Below the pieces are notes generated by a model. It ran no database searches. It saw only the letters and a program-made list of their open reading frames with translations, and was not told where the DNA came from. Shown piece after piece: positions 43,015 to 52,765 of a stretch of DNA of 64,000 nucleotides. How positions within the stretch are numbered: position 1 is the first letter of the stretch; each line of letters starts with the position of its first letter. The position numbers and the translations under genes were made by a program. Origin of the DNA: an uncultured Eubacterium sp. (GTDB lineage: Bacteria; Bacillota; Clostridia; Lachnospirales; Lachnospiraceae); contig CAJUTR010000005.1 of NCBI GenBank assembly GCA_910589665.1, forward strand, positions 62,001 through 126,000. Reading direction: 5' to 3'.

Positions 43015-44376
43015 CTACTCGCCCCCTTCCACATCGGATCCCAGCTCCTGAATGATCATATCATAGTCGATCATATCAACGAATGGTACCCCTCCAAAGA
43101 GTCCTTTCAAATACATGTTACGTGGATTATTGCTGTTCTGGATCCTTGGGTACTGATCCAAACATCTGATTTCCTTATTCCCCTGATAATCCACATGGAT
43201 CACATACACCGATTTTATATCACTACTCTCAAGCAAATACGTATTGTGTGTTGTAATGATCAATTGTCCGGTAATATCATCCATCATCGAATCCAAGATA
43301 ATCTTCAGCAAAAGATCATGAATACCGTCATCTATTTCATCATATACAACGGTAACCCCGCAGAACGCGCCTAATAAAGCCCTGATTATCTCCACGATCC
43401 GCTGTGTCCCAGCCGATTCACGCGCAAAATCGATTGTACGTATTTTTCCTCCTATCATTTTTTTTACAAACAGCTTGTAGGTTATTATTTTATCTTCATA
43501 TTTCTTCTCGTAAAAAATATCTTTTATATCAGCATATGTCTGTGTGAAAAATTCCCTGATGATACGCTCGGAACTGTCAAGTATATATTCTTCTGAACGT
43601 TCCACCCGCCCGCTCTCTAAATTCTCTAACACATTCACAGGTTTTTTTGCAGTAATCTCAATACCGCCAATGGGGGATTTTTTACAATGCACTGTAATCT
43701 CCCGCAGCATATCCAAAATATCAAAAACATAAGGAAGGTAGTTTTCGTCGATGTACTGTTCGTTTTTTTCTTTTCGTTCCTTAGCTAATATACTGAGAAA
43801 TGTATGTTTTCCCCAAAATTTAGTTATCTCATCTATCAACTCCATTTCAACTTTTTTATGATCAAATAATTTGCTAGAAAATTGATGAGAAATTTTTCCG
43901 TCTTTCACTGATATTTCAAATAGAACTCCTCTTTGTTTCCCTGTGAAATAATATAGTTTCTCGTAAACAAAACGTTCTGCAAAATGTAGAATATAATAGC
44001 CATCGTGCCCATTCACTGAAAATCCATACTCAATACATGTTTCGTCTTCACACTCCGCCATCCGGCAGCGTTTCGCTAAACTCAGAACGCTAACATCCTC
44101 CATGATCAAATGAATCAATTTATCTGGAAACTTCTTTTGGTTCATGACTTCCCGGATTTTTTCTGTTTCCCCCAACACTCCAAACGATACGACACTTTTT
44201 ATTAAGAAATCAATACTCTGAACAAAATTTGACTTACCGCTGCCATTTTCTCCATAAATAGATACAAACTTCTTTGGACCTTTCTTTCCATTTCTAAAAT
44301 CAAAAACCGCTTCATTAAATGACATAAAATTCCTCAACTTTATATATGTGAACACTTCATTCACCTCCCTATTCAT
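43015..44376 (-). CDS. AAA15-family ATPase (RloA/AbiLi-like)
   Basis: About 453-aa SMC/ABC-like ATPase: FMSFNEAVFDFRNG start of the ATPase half, Walker A YGENGSGKSN, signature-like FARESAGTQRIVEIIRALLG, Walker B VTVVYDEIDDGIHD, H loop IITTHNTYLLES. This arrangement is that of COG1106 ATPases linked with phage defence. Start chosen at 44376 (MNREVNEVF) behind GAAGGTGATAATT; the frame is open to 44409. Operon with the TOPRIM gene. A low-GC control region with an inverted repeat lies upstream. Confidence 0.82.
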   Translation of the reverse strand: MNREVNEVFTYIKLRNFMSFNEAVFDFRNGKKGPKKFVSIYGENGSGKSNFVQSIDFLIKSVVSFGVLGETEKIREVMNQKKFPDKLIHLIMEDVSVLSLAKRCRMAECEDETCIEYGFSVNGHDGYYILHFAERFVYEKLYYFTGKQRGVLFEISVKDGKISHQFSSKLFDHKKVEMELIDEITKFWGKHTFLSILAKERKEKNEQYIDENYLPYVFDILDMLREITVHCKKSPIGGIEITAKKPVNVLENLESGRVERSEEYILDSSERIIREFFTQTYADIKDIFYEKKYEDKIITYKLFVKKMIGGKIRTIDFARESAGTQRIVEIIRALLGAFCGVTVVYDEIDDGIHDLLLKIILDSMMDDITGQLIITTHNTYLLESSDIKSVYVIHVDYQGNKEIRCLDQYPRIQNSNNPRNMYLKGLFGGVPFVDMIDYDMIIQELGSDVEGGE

Positions 44377-44442
44377 AATTATCACCTTCTTTCTCCCTTT
44401 TGTCAACAATCTTTTCCCTTTTTGTTGCTTTTTATATCATTA

Positions 44443-44471
44443 TTATCAACCTTTTACTATTTTATTGATAA
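44443..44471. promoter_or_regulatory. AT-rich intergenic region with inverted repeat
   Basis: TTATCAA (44443-44449) and TTGATAA (44465-44471) are inverted around 15 bases, in the very AT-rich gap (44377-44525) upstream of the ATPase gene. A candidate operator for the ATPase-TOPRIM operon. Confidence 0.35.
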
Positions 44472-44525
44472 AACTTTAGATTTTATGATATAAAATTTAT
44501 AAAAATTCTCAATAAAATTTCCTAT

Positions 44526-44554
44526 TTGACAGCCAGTCCTCCGCGCCTTATAAT
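44526..44554 (+). promoter_or_regulatory. Consensus promoter of the tandem esterase gene
   Basis: TTGACA (44526-44531), 17-base spacer, TATAAT (44549-44554): both boxes perfect. Leader of about 65 bases before the ATG at 44628. Confidence 0.9.
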
Positions 44555-44627
44555 TAAAATCAGAAATAAAGGAGCGCCTCCCTTTGGATCCGTGCCCCTT
44601 CACCAATCAAATAAAAAGGAGAAGATC

Positions 44628-46793
44628 ATGAAAAAAAACATCATCCGTTTTACTGCCTGTCTTTTAGCGGCATCCATCGCTGTCAGCAGCGCTGGTATTC
44701 CGATAACAGCCGCTAAAAAAGCAACAGTAAAAACGAAAAAAGTAACGATACAGGTCGGAAAAAAGAAAACGATCTCCATCAAGAACAAAAAGAAAAAAGC
44801 AGTCTACACATTCAAATCCAAAAACGCAAAGATTGTAAAAGTCTCAAAAAAGGGAGTCATGACTGCGCGAAAAAAAGGAAAAACTAAAATTTCAGTGAAA
44901 GAAAAACTAGGGAAAAAGACGAAGCTCATAGGCACCGTAACTGTGACCGTAAAAGACGCGTCTGCGAACCAAAAGAAACCGCAGCAGACCCAGGCGGCCG
45001 CACAGACTGCCAATCCGCCAGCTGTTCAGACAGCAGCCGCCACTCCAGCAGTCCCCACAGCGCCGGCTCCCACAGATTCACCAGAACCAACCGCCGCTCC
45101 GCCGTCTCCGATCTATCCTGTGATCAAAGATACACCTGAAAAATTAAACCGTCGTTTAGACGACGTACAATACGGGGAGCAGATTACGACAACGTATTAC
45201 TCCAACACGACCGGAAAAGACCGAAACGCTATCATCATACTGCCGCCCGGTTACACCGACGAGAAAAAATATCCGGTCCTTTATCTGTTCCATGGCGGAA
45301 TGGGTGACGAAAACGACTGGACAGGCGGCGGCATCCGCTACATGATCGGAAATATGATCGCGGATGGCGAGGCCGAAGAAATGATCGTCGTTCTCCCGAA
45401 CTGCCGTTGCCGCGAAGATGACTCTGCCGCAAACGCAGATGGATTTGCCGCTGGCCACGTACAATCCTTCGACAATTTCCTCCATGATTTCCGGGACAAT
45501 CTCATGCCGTTTATGGAGAAAAATTATTCCGTCGCAACTGGGCGCGAAAATACAGCCGTTGCTGGCTTATCAATGGGCGGGCGCGTTTCGCTGAACATCG
45601 GCATCACACTGGCTGACCGCGTCGGCTATACTGGCGCTTTCAGTCCGGCGTACGGGATTTTCCCATATTCCGCAAACGGACTTACCGAAGAGGGGCTGTT
45701 CACCGAAGAGACATTCACTCTGCCGGAAGAATACAATAACCGCACATTCCTGATGATCAACACAGGAAACCAGGACAACATGGTAAAGGAAGAACCAAAC
45801 CGGTATCACCAGGCGCTGGAAAAGAACGGCGTCCACCACACGTACTTTACATTGGACGGCAGTCATGACTGGCCGGTATGGCGAAATGGATTTTATAACT
45901 TCACACGATACTTATTCCACACGCCATCACAGGACACTTCTTCCGGTTCAGACGGCACAACGGATCCAAATGCGCCGATCGAACTCAAGGAGATCGTTTC
46001 CGATGTACCTACGACATTTGACCGTTCGCAAAATGATGTCACCTATGGAGAAGTAGAAAAAATCGAGTATTACTCCACGACGACCGGCAAAAAGAGAAAG
46101 GCAAACATCATCCTGCCAGCTGATTATACCACGGAAAAACGCTATCCCGTATTATATCTGCTGCACGGGATCAGCGGAGATGAAAACGAGTGGCTCGATC
46201 AGGGACGGCCGAAGTACATCATCGGCAACCTTACCGCACAGGGACTCGCAAAAGAAATGATCGTGGTCATCCCGAACTGCCGCGCCCGTGCAAATGATCA
46301 GGCAACGGGTGAATTCTCCCTCGACCACTATGCGGCATTTGATAATTTCATCAATGATTTACGCGTCAATCTGATGCCATACGTAAAAGAGAACTACTCC
46401 ATCGCGGAAGGACGGAAAAATACAGCGATCGCCGGCTTATCGATGGGCGCCCGGGAATCGCTGAACATCGGCCTGCATATGCCGGAAACATTCGGCTACA
46501 TCGCGGCATTCAGCTGCGGATACGGCGTATTCGCCTACTCTGCGAACGGCGTTTCCGAACCGGGGCTTTTTACTGAAGAGACATTCCGCCTGCCGGATGC
46601 TTACAAAGATAATACATTACTTATGCTCAATAACGGAATTTCCGAAGGCGGCGAAAACGCCATCGGCGGTACGTGCCACAAAGCACTGGAAAAAAACGGC
46701 ATTCCGCATATCTTCTACGTAACAGAGGGCGGACATGATTTTAAAGTGTGGAAGCACGGGTTATATAATTTCGCATTACAGATCTTCCACTAG
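44628..46793 (+). CDS. Secreted tandem CE1-type esterase with Ig-like domain
   Basis: 721-aa exported protein. Signal peptide (MKKNIIRFTACLLAASIAVS onwards, cutting near ITAA), a very lysine-rich Ig-like domain (about 30-115), a Gln/Ala/Pro/Thr linker, then two esterase-D/feruloyl-esterase-like domains of about 270 residues each. Nucleophile Ser in AGLSMGG (near 315) and in AGLSMGA (near 605); catalytic His in GSHDWPVW and GGHDFKVW. Both domains keep a full-looking triad. Likely removes feruloyl or acetyl groups from arabinoxylan. AAAGGAGAAG precedes the ATG. The original terminator is now beyond an inserted group II intron. Confidence 0.9.
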   Translation: MKKNIIRFTACLLAASIAVSSAGIPITAAKKATVKTKKVTIQVGKKKTISIKNKKKKAVYTFKSKNAKIVKVSKKGVMTARKKGKTKISVKEKLGKKTKLIGTVTVTVKDASANQKKPQQTQAAAQTANPPAVQTAAATPAVPTAPAPTDSPEPTAAPPSPIYPVIKDTPEKLNRRLDDVQYGEQITTTYYSNTTGKDRNAIIILPPGYTDEKKYPVLYLFHGGMGDENDWTGGGIRYMIGNMIADGEAEEMIVVLPNCRCREDDSAANADGFAAGHVQSFDNFLHDFRDNLMPFMEKNYSVATGRENTAVAGLSMGGRVSLNIGITLADRVGYTGAFSPAYGIFPYSANGLTEEGLFTEETFTLPEEYNNRTFLMINTGNQDNMVKEEPNRYHQALEKNGVHHTYFTLDGSHDWPVWRNGFYNFTRYLFHTPSQDTSSGSDGTTDPNAPIELKEIVSDVPTTFDRSQNDVTYGEVEKIEYYSTTTGKKRKANIILPADYTTEKRYPVLYLLHGISGDENEWLDQGRPKYIIGNLTAQGLAKEMIVVIPNCRARANDQATGEFSLDHYAAFDNFINDLRVNLMPYVKENYSIAEGRKNTAIAGLSMGARESLNIGLHMPETFGYIAAFSCGYGVFAYSANGVSEPGLFTEETFRLPDAYKDNTLLMLNNGISEGGENAIGGTCHKALEKNGIPHIFYVTEGGHDFKVWKHGLYNFALQIFH

Positions 46794-46813
46794 ATCCGAA
46801 AGACGAGCTTTCA

Positions 46814-48726
46814 ATCGAGTAGGAGGCGGTGACTAGCCGCCGTCCTCTCACACCACCGTGCGTACAGTTCGGTACACGGCGGTTTCAATAGTTGACGTGC
46901 ACTGACTGATAGGCGGTGGCTAGGTCATAAAAGCCACTGTTTATCAGTCTTTCTTTTGTCATTGCCATATTTACGGCAACTGTATGTGTTGTAAACCAAT
47001 ATCCCCGGCGGCTGTTTCCAGCCTGCCACGCCAAGTCCTTCGGCACTCCCATCCTGATTAGGTTTCGCACTTTCGTCTTTGGCTTCTTCCATTGTTTCCA
47101 TATACACATACGGATTCTGTGACAGAGCCATCCATTGATGTCTTCTATGTTGTTCTTCATGCTTGCTATTCCGTAGTAGTTCAGCCATCCTCTTGCATAC
47201 ACTTTGATTTTCTCAAGGCTCGGCTTTATGCTCTGTACTCTCCTTCGGGAAGATAGGATTTTCAGCTTTTTCTTAAACTTCTTCCATGACTTTGGATGAA
47301 CCCGGACATAAATGCCGCTTCCGTTCCTTCCCAATGCAAAGCCAAGAAACTTAAAATTTCGGATTGCAAACACGCTGACTGTGCGGCTTTTCTCCCGGTT
47401 GACCGTTAATTTCAGCTTCTCCTCAAGGTACTTTGTACTGCTCTCCAAAAGTCTTTCCGATGCCCGTTTACTCTTTGCAAGAAGCACTATGTCATCTGCA
47501 TACCGGATGCACGGGACGCCTCTCTTTAGAAACTCCTGGTCGAACTCATTGAGATAGATATTCGCAAGCAGTGGTGATAGGTTTCCCCCTTGCGGCGACC
47601 CTTCTTTTGTGTCAATGACCACCCCGTTTTCCATGACTTCACTTTTCAGATAGCGTTTAATCAGCTGCACTACCCTCTCATCCTTTACATTCTTCCGAAG
47701 AAGGTTGATAAGTATTTCGTGGTTGAGTGTGTCAAAGTATTTCGATAAGTCCAGAACCGCCGCAAACGTATAGCCCTGTCCTGCATACTCTTTCACTTTC
47801 AGTATCGCTTCTTTCGCGCTTCTGTTCGGGCGGTAGCTAAAACTGCCGTCCGCAAACAATGGCTCATAGATTGGCACTAACTGTTGCGTTATTGCCTGTT
47901 GGAGTGTTCGGTCTATCACGGTCGGTATCCCAAGCTTCCGCACACCACCATCCTGTTTCGGAATCGTGGCATGTCTCACCGGAGACGGGGTGTACTTCCC
48001 CCTGTAAATGCGGTCGGTCATCTCCTGTTGATGCTCCTTTAGGTACGGGAGCGCTCCCTCGACAGTCATCCCGTCGATTCCCGGTGCCCCTTTGCTTGCC
48101 TTCACTCTCTTATATGCTCTGTTGAAGTTATCCTTATGCAGTATCGTTTCCAAGAGTTTCGGCTGTGCACTGTCTCTTTCTTTCCATATCCGATTGAATG
48201 ACCTTGACGCTTCCGCATACCCTTCGTGTTCCGCACTATCTCTTTGCGAACAGCCTTTGTTTTCCAAGTTTTCTGTCATATCCAGTCATTCCTCCTTTCC
48301 CGGTTATACTCAAGACTCCTACTGATTCGGTCCTTCATGAAAAAAATCTTCACTACTATGACCTCTGCTGACTTCTGTGCGTTCAGCACTACTTTGGGTA
48401 GTGGTTACCTCTTTCAAGGCATACCGCACAGACCTCCCCGGGTACCACACGTTTCTTTCTCTCCATCCATCTGCCTCATTTATCATGCATGATTCCGTGT
48501 AGTTATTGGGCTTCAACTTGTTTAGCAGCCTTACCCTCATACATAACCTCATATGAGATTTCTGTTCGTCAGACCAGAGATTTGCCCGTGAGTTAGTCTA
48601 TTCCTCACATCCAGCTTCCTTCAGATTCCGCCTCACGATGGACACCCTTGCCTTCGGCTATATCCTTCCCACTACCGGGCGGATTCGGGACTTGCACCCG
48701 TTAGAAACGTGCGCCGCCGGGCGCAC
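46814..48726 (-). mobile_element. Group IIC intron with maturase ORF
   Basis: Minus-strand intron of about 1.9 kb. The 5' end reads GTGCGCCCGG directly after the T-tract of the hairpin at 48733-48769, matching the GUGYG start. The 3' end has a domain V hairpin around 46850-46884 (CCGCCGTG stem, CGAA tetraloop at 46868-46871) followed by a short domain VI and terminal CTACTCGAT ending at 46814. Insertion immediately downstream of a terminator stem is the known habit of class C introns. The region 48280-48726 holds the intron RNA domains I-III and no gene. Ends were set by motif, not by folding. Confidence 0.85.
46885..48279 (-). CDS. ltrA: Group II intron reverse transcriptase/maturase
   Basis: 464-aa intron-encoded protein: reverse transcriptase motifs GIDGMTVEG, RKLGIPTVIDRTLQQAI, the SPQGGNLSPLLANIYL block and catalytic CIRYADDIVLLAKS, followed by a maturase X domain (YARGWLNYYGIASMKNNIED). 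No HNH endonuclease domain is present at the C-terminus, as in class C introns. The frame appears intact, so the intron may be active. AAGGAGG lies 12 bases before the ATG. Confidence 0.95.
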   Translation of the reverse strand: MTENLENKGCSQRDSAEHEGYAEASRSFNRIWKERDSAQPKLLETILHKDNFNRAYKRVKASKGAPGIDGMTVEGALPYLKEHQQEMTDRIYRGKYTPSPVRHATIPKQDGGVRKLGIPTVIDRTLQQAITQQLVPIYEPLFADGSFSYRPNRSAKEAILKVKEYAGQGYTFAAVLDLSKYFDTLNHEILINLLRKNVKDERVVQLIKRYLKSEVMENGVVIDTKEGSPQGGNLSPLLANIYLNEFDQEFLKRGVPCIRYADDIVLLAKSKRASERLLESSTKYLEEKLKLTVNREKSRTVSVFAIRNFKFLGFALGRNGSGIYVRVHPKSWKKFKKKLKILSSRRRVQSIKPSLEKIKVYARGWLNYYGIASMKNNIEDINGWLCHRIRMCIWKQWKKPKTKVRNLIRMGVPKDLAWQAGNSRRGYWFTTHTVAVNMAMTKERLINSGFYDLATAYQSVHVNY

Positions 48727-48773
48727 TAAAACAAGACTGCCGGGAAACCTCATGTTTCCCGGCAGTCTTTGTT
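48727..48773. terminator. Bidirectional terminator beside the intron
   Basis: 16-bp perfect stem AAGACTGCCGGGAAAC / GTTTCCCGGCAGTCTT (48733-48748, 48754-48769) with a five-base loop. T-rich tracts exist on both strands (TTTGTT on plus, TTGTTTTA on minus). It ends the GH97 gene; before intron insertion it would also have ended the esterase gene. Confidence 0.92.
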
Positions 48774-48821
48774 CAGTTCTATCATCAATACATGGTTTTC
48801 TTTATCTCTTCTGCACTGGAA

Positions 48822-51800
48822 CTATTTTACCTTTATTTTCACCGTCTTGCTCCATGCACCGTATAATTTCTTTGAACCACTCTTATTGAATGCCCGAAGA
48901 CGTACATAATACGTTTTCTTTGACTTCAATTTCTTAATGGTCACCGAAGAGGAAGAAGCTTTCAATACTTTTTTCTTCGCCTTCTTAAACTTTTTGCTCG
49001 TGCTGTAACTTAACTGGTAACCGCTTACCTTGGACAGCTTCTTAAACTTGATCACCATACTGCCCTTCTTTTTACTCTTCACCGAAGAAATCGCTGCCTT
49101 TTTCGGCTTGGATACTTTCACATCCGTTGTTGCCTGCGAATCCCGCGGCGCATTTGTCGGTACAGATGGAGCAGCCGTCGCCGGTGTTCCTCCTGGATTC
49201 GTGCCCGGCCCCGGAGCCGGCTCATTTGAACGGATCTGATACTGTTTCGTTACCTTTCCACCAAATTCTCCGATACCGATCACAGTCACTGTCGCCATCC
49301 CCGCTTTTACGCAGTTGGAATAGTAAACATCATAATCCGTTCCCGCTTTCAGCGTTTCTCCTTTTCTTGTGACTGTTACGGACGGTGTATGTCTCTGCCC
49401 GTTATAATCATATTCCTGCTGTCCTAAAACGACCTCCGCATCTGCGATGTCAGACTTTGAAACAGCGATGCGGTCGATTCCCGGCGCTGCCGCCGTATCG
49501 TTATAGAGGCAGATCGTATTCTCCCCTGCTTTCAGGTTCACGGTTACGGATTTGGATGCTACCGCATTTCCATCCCGCAGTACGCCGACCAGATCCGCCA
49601 TCTCGACAGGTTCTTCGTCATTTACCTTAACGTACAGGGTACGTGCTCCGGCAGATACGATATAAACCTTCAACTCGTGTTCTCCAGCTTCCTTTACCTT
49701 CACCTTTTCAAACGTAATGTTCTTTCCAGCTCTTCCCACGTTGTCGACGAATTGTTTGCCGGACACATAATCTGTCGTCTTGATCGTTGTTCCGTCGCCC
49801 AGTACGGCATCCTCTGCCTCATAATAGTCGTAATTATCGTAAATGGTCGCACCGATCGGATCATTTTTACTTAATTTGATCCCACATCCGCCTGAAGCCT
49901 TCAGCGGAAGTTCAAGAACGTCTTTCGAAGTCACCTCGCGGGTTTCCGTTTTGATGCCTGTTCCCGACTCATCATCCGTATAAATGTAGGCGTAATAGAA
50001 TTCATCCGCATCAAGGAAATCGAGCGGGACCTTATACGTCTGCTCCTCTTTAGTCATCGCGCCCACATACCAGTTTTCGCCCGATCTTCTCGCACGCACG
50101 ACCGATTCCCCTGGATAACCGGCCAGTAACTTACTCTCATCCCATGTACTCGGGATATCCGTAAACAGGGAAGAACCTGCGTATCCCTGATATACATAAG
50201 CAGAGTGCGCAAGCGTCTGGATGGCAGATTCATAGACGATCGGCATCGCGAGCATGAACCCATCTGTCGCTGATACATTTCGGCAGCTCATTCCCACCGG
50301 CGTAAATTCCATCGAACCGATGACATTCCTTGCGTACGGCAGCGTCAATAGCGACTGCACCGGAGAACCACTTCCCCATTTGAAGTACTCGGATCCCATC
50401 ACGGCCTCGCTCGAGAGGATATTCGGGAATGTCCGGTTCTCTCCGTTTGGATCCGTACATCCGTGGTAATTCAAAATCAGTTTATGTTTCGCGGCGATCG
50501 AGGCCAGATCGTACATGACCTTCATCGCAAACTGGCTGTCACTGTTCAGGTAGTCGACTTTTACGCCTTTGACGCCCATCTTCTCACACCAGGCAAACTG
50601 CTCCTCGATCGTTTCCGTATTGTCCAGATCAAAAATATGTTTCTGATCAAACTTGTTCACACCATACCAAAGAATCAGGTCGACTCCCTTTGGCTCGGCA
50701 TACGCGACAAGTTCTTTTATCTTCGCTTCATAATCACTCCAAAGTTCCCATCCAAAATCCACCAGGCAGTACCGCTGCCCTGTTTCCTTTGCGTAATCGA
50801 TATAATCAAACATCGTATCAAAGTCGATCGCATCTGACGATGTAGACCACCAGGACCAGGAAGAAGTGCCCGGTTTCACCCAGCTGAAATCCCCTTCCGC
50901 CGGCGGGTTCAGATCCGACACAAGAGAACTGTTTACGACACCTTCCAGATCATCAGACAGGATCGCCAGTCTCCACGGCGTATGGAACACATCAGTCATG
51001 GACACACTCGCAATCTGCCCATAAGAAGCAGAATACGTTTGTCCATTTAAAGAATCATCTTCTTCCTGTTTGAGATAACCGCCAAACTTCACCTGAAACG
51101 CCTTATTTCCTGCTTTCGTCTCAAAAACAGATGCGCAGTACGGCTCCTTCTCGTTGTAGACATTTGCCTCTGCCAAAAGCAGCCACGAATCCCCGTCCGC
51201 CGTTGGGATCTTGCCGAGTATCGGCGTTGCAAAGCTGCTGCTCAGACTCTTCATCTTGCTCATCTGCCGCGCCGTATACGTGCTGGCCTCGTATGTCGCA
51301 CTCGTTCCCATCGTCCAAACCGTACCGGAATCTGGAAGAACAAAGGAACTGTTTTCAGCGGTGATTTCCGTCACCTCATCACTGCTTCCTGTATCCCCAT
51401 CTACTTCATAACGATAGCCGATTCCGTCATCAAACACGCGGAAGATCATCGTAATCTTGCTATCGCCCTTCGTCATCGTAAAAGAAGTTTGTGCGTATTG
51501 TTTGGAAACATGGTTCGAACTTCCCTGCACCCAGTCATACTCCTCTTTTCCCTCGGTCTTTTGTACCATTGACTCATCAAACGCAAGCCCCTGTGACAAA
51601 TCCTCCGCCTTTGTCACGAGACCGATCGGAGAACACTGGATCATAACCGTGCCATTGCGGTATGCGGAATAATAATACCGGTCAGAGGCATCTTTCCAAA
51701 TACGCAGCGTGATACTATTATCCTTAGACACCGTCTTTAAAGCTTCGATCTCGGTCAATCCTTCCGAACCGTCGTCATCTGATACTTCCGATGATACCGG

Positions 51801-52652
51801 TGGTTTCTCCTGCTGCGTCGTATCCAGTCCATACCCTTGTGCGATCTCTTTTACCTGTACCGCAGTAAGCGCCGTCTTATACACGCTCACATCATCCAGG
51901 CTGACCGCGCAGTCATTATCACTCCAGGTCGAACACGTCTTCCCGAGCGCATGATTGACAAGGCTTCCGAGATTATCCAGTCTCTCTTTCAATACATTGG
52001 CACTCCCGGAACCACAGTTTGATTCTGTGAGCACTCCGTTTTTATAAAATTTTACATCCTGATTCGATACTGTAACCGTGATCAGGTTCCAGATCCCCTT
52101 CTCCGGCTCTTCATTGAAAATCTGCTTATAATCGGAACCGCTGTCAAAGATCAGGTTCCATACACTATCGCTCGCAAACGGCGCAAAGGCAAATTCCTGT
52201 CCGTTCGCGGAATCGGCCGAACTAAACAGCCTCGAATAACTCGAAACATCTGACGCCGCCTTCATCCAAAACGACCACGTCACCCCCGTCTGCGAACTGA
52301 TCCCGTCATACAGTTCCTTCGGCAGTTCGGCATACGAAGACCCCTTCGCGCCGCCAGACAGCGTAAGAACATGGTTATCTGCACCTGAATATGTCTTATC
52401 CGCGATCTTCAACTGCTCCTGCTGTATTTTCGCCGTTCCTTTTAATGAAGCAGCTCCTCCTGATACGGTCCCGCTATTGGCAGCCTCCGTACCCGTGGCA
52501 TCTTCAAACGTCCATTTATATGCCGCTTCTAGAATCGAAGCCGCTTTCACAGAAATTTCCCCGCCACCTGGGAGCACTTCTCCCGCAGAAACCGTAAGCG
52601 CAAGCGCGAGCGCCGCTGCGAGAACTTTTTTCCCTAACCTCCGTTTCAACAT
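48822..52652 (-). CDS. Large secreted GH97 glycosidase with LamG, CBM, Ig-like and Fn3 modules
   Basis: About 1276 aa. Signal peptide (MLKRRLGKKVLAAALALALT onwards), a LamG-like jelly roll (about 35-280), GH97 N-terminal beta domain (about 300-560), GH97 barrel (about 580-850) with WSWWSTSSDAIDFDTMFDYI, YCLVDFGWELW and the Asp in GVKVDYLNSDSQ, C-terminal beta domain, a CBM35-like module (YYEAEDAVLGDG onwards), an Ig-like module (YNGQRHTPSVTVTRKG) and a lysine-rich fibronectin type III end (KKTYYVRLRAFNKSGSKKLY). The Asp position fits retaining alpha-galactosidase-type GH97 rather than the inverting alpha-glucosidases, but specificity is unproven. GGAGGAAGGATC precedes the ATG at 52652; an AraC regulator is divergent. 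Confidence 0.92.
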   Translation of the reverse strand: MLKRRLGKKVLAAALALALTVSAGEVLPGGGEISVKAASILEAAYKWTFEDATGTEAANSGTVSGGAASLKGTAKIQQEQLKIADKTYSGADNHVLTLSGGAKGSSYAELPKELYDGISSQTGVTWSFWMKAASDVSSYSRLFSSADSANGQEFAFAPFASDSVWNLIFDSGSDYKQIFNEEPEKGIWNLITVTVSNQDVKFYKNGVLTESNCGSGSANVLKERLDNLGSLVNHALGKTCSTWSDNDCAVSLDDVSVYKTALTAVQVKEIAQGYGLDTTQQEKPPVSSEVSDDDGSEGLTEIEALKTVSKDNSITLRIWKDASDRYYYSAYRNGTVMIQCSPIGLVTKAEDLSQGLAFDESMVQKTEGKEEYDWVQGSSNHVSKQYAQTSFTMTKGDSKITMIFRVFDDGIGYRYEVDGDTGSSDEVTEITAENSSFVLPDSGTVWTMGTSATYEASTYTARQMSKMKSLSSSFATPILGKIPTADGDSWLLLAEANVYNEKEPYCASVFETKAGNKAFQVKFGGYLKQEEDDSLNGQTYSASYGQIASVSMTDVFHTPWRLAILSDDLEGVVNSSLVSDLNPPAEGDFSWVKPGTSSWSWWSTSSDAIDFDTMFDYIDYAKETGQRYCLVDFGWELWSDYEAKIKELVAYAEPKGVDLILWYGVNKFDQKHIFDLDNTETIEEQFAWCEKMGVKGVKVDYLNSDSQFAMKVMYDLASIAAKHKLILNYHGCTDPNGENRTFPNILSSEAVMGSEYFKWGSGSPVQSLLTLPYARNVIGSMEFTPVGMSCRNVSATDGFMLAMPIVYESAIQTLAHSAYVYQGYAGSSLFTDIPSTWDESKLLAGYPGESVVRARRSGENWYVGAMTKEEQTYKVPLDFLDADEFYYAYIYTDDESGTGIKTETREVTSKDVLELPLKASGGCGIKLSKNDPIGATIYDNYDYYEAEDAVLGDGTTIKTTDYVSGKQFVDNVGRAGKNITFEKVKVKEAGEHELKVYIVSAGARTLYVKVNDEEPVEMADLVGVLRDGNAVASKSVTVNLKAGENTICLYNDTAAAPGIDRIAVSKSDIADAEVVLGQQEYDYNGQRHTPSVTVTRKGETLKAGTDYDVYYSNCVKAGMATVTVIGIGEFGGKVTKQYQIRSNEPAPGPGTNPGGTPATAAPSVPTNAPRDSQATTDVKVSKPKKAAISSVKSKKKGSMVIKFKKLSKVSGYQLSYSTSKKFKKAKKKVLKASSSSVTIKKLKSKKTYYVRLRAFNKSGSKKLYGAWSKTVKIKVK

Positions 52653-52765
52653 GATCCTTCCTCCTCGTATAATTGATAACATAATTCTAACAAAAGGCGG
52701 CGTAAAAGGAAATGGTTTTTTCGGTACAACACATGTAAAAATGTAAACTATTCCTTTGAAATGCC

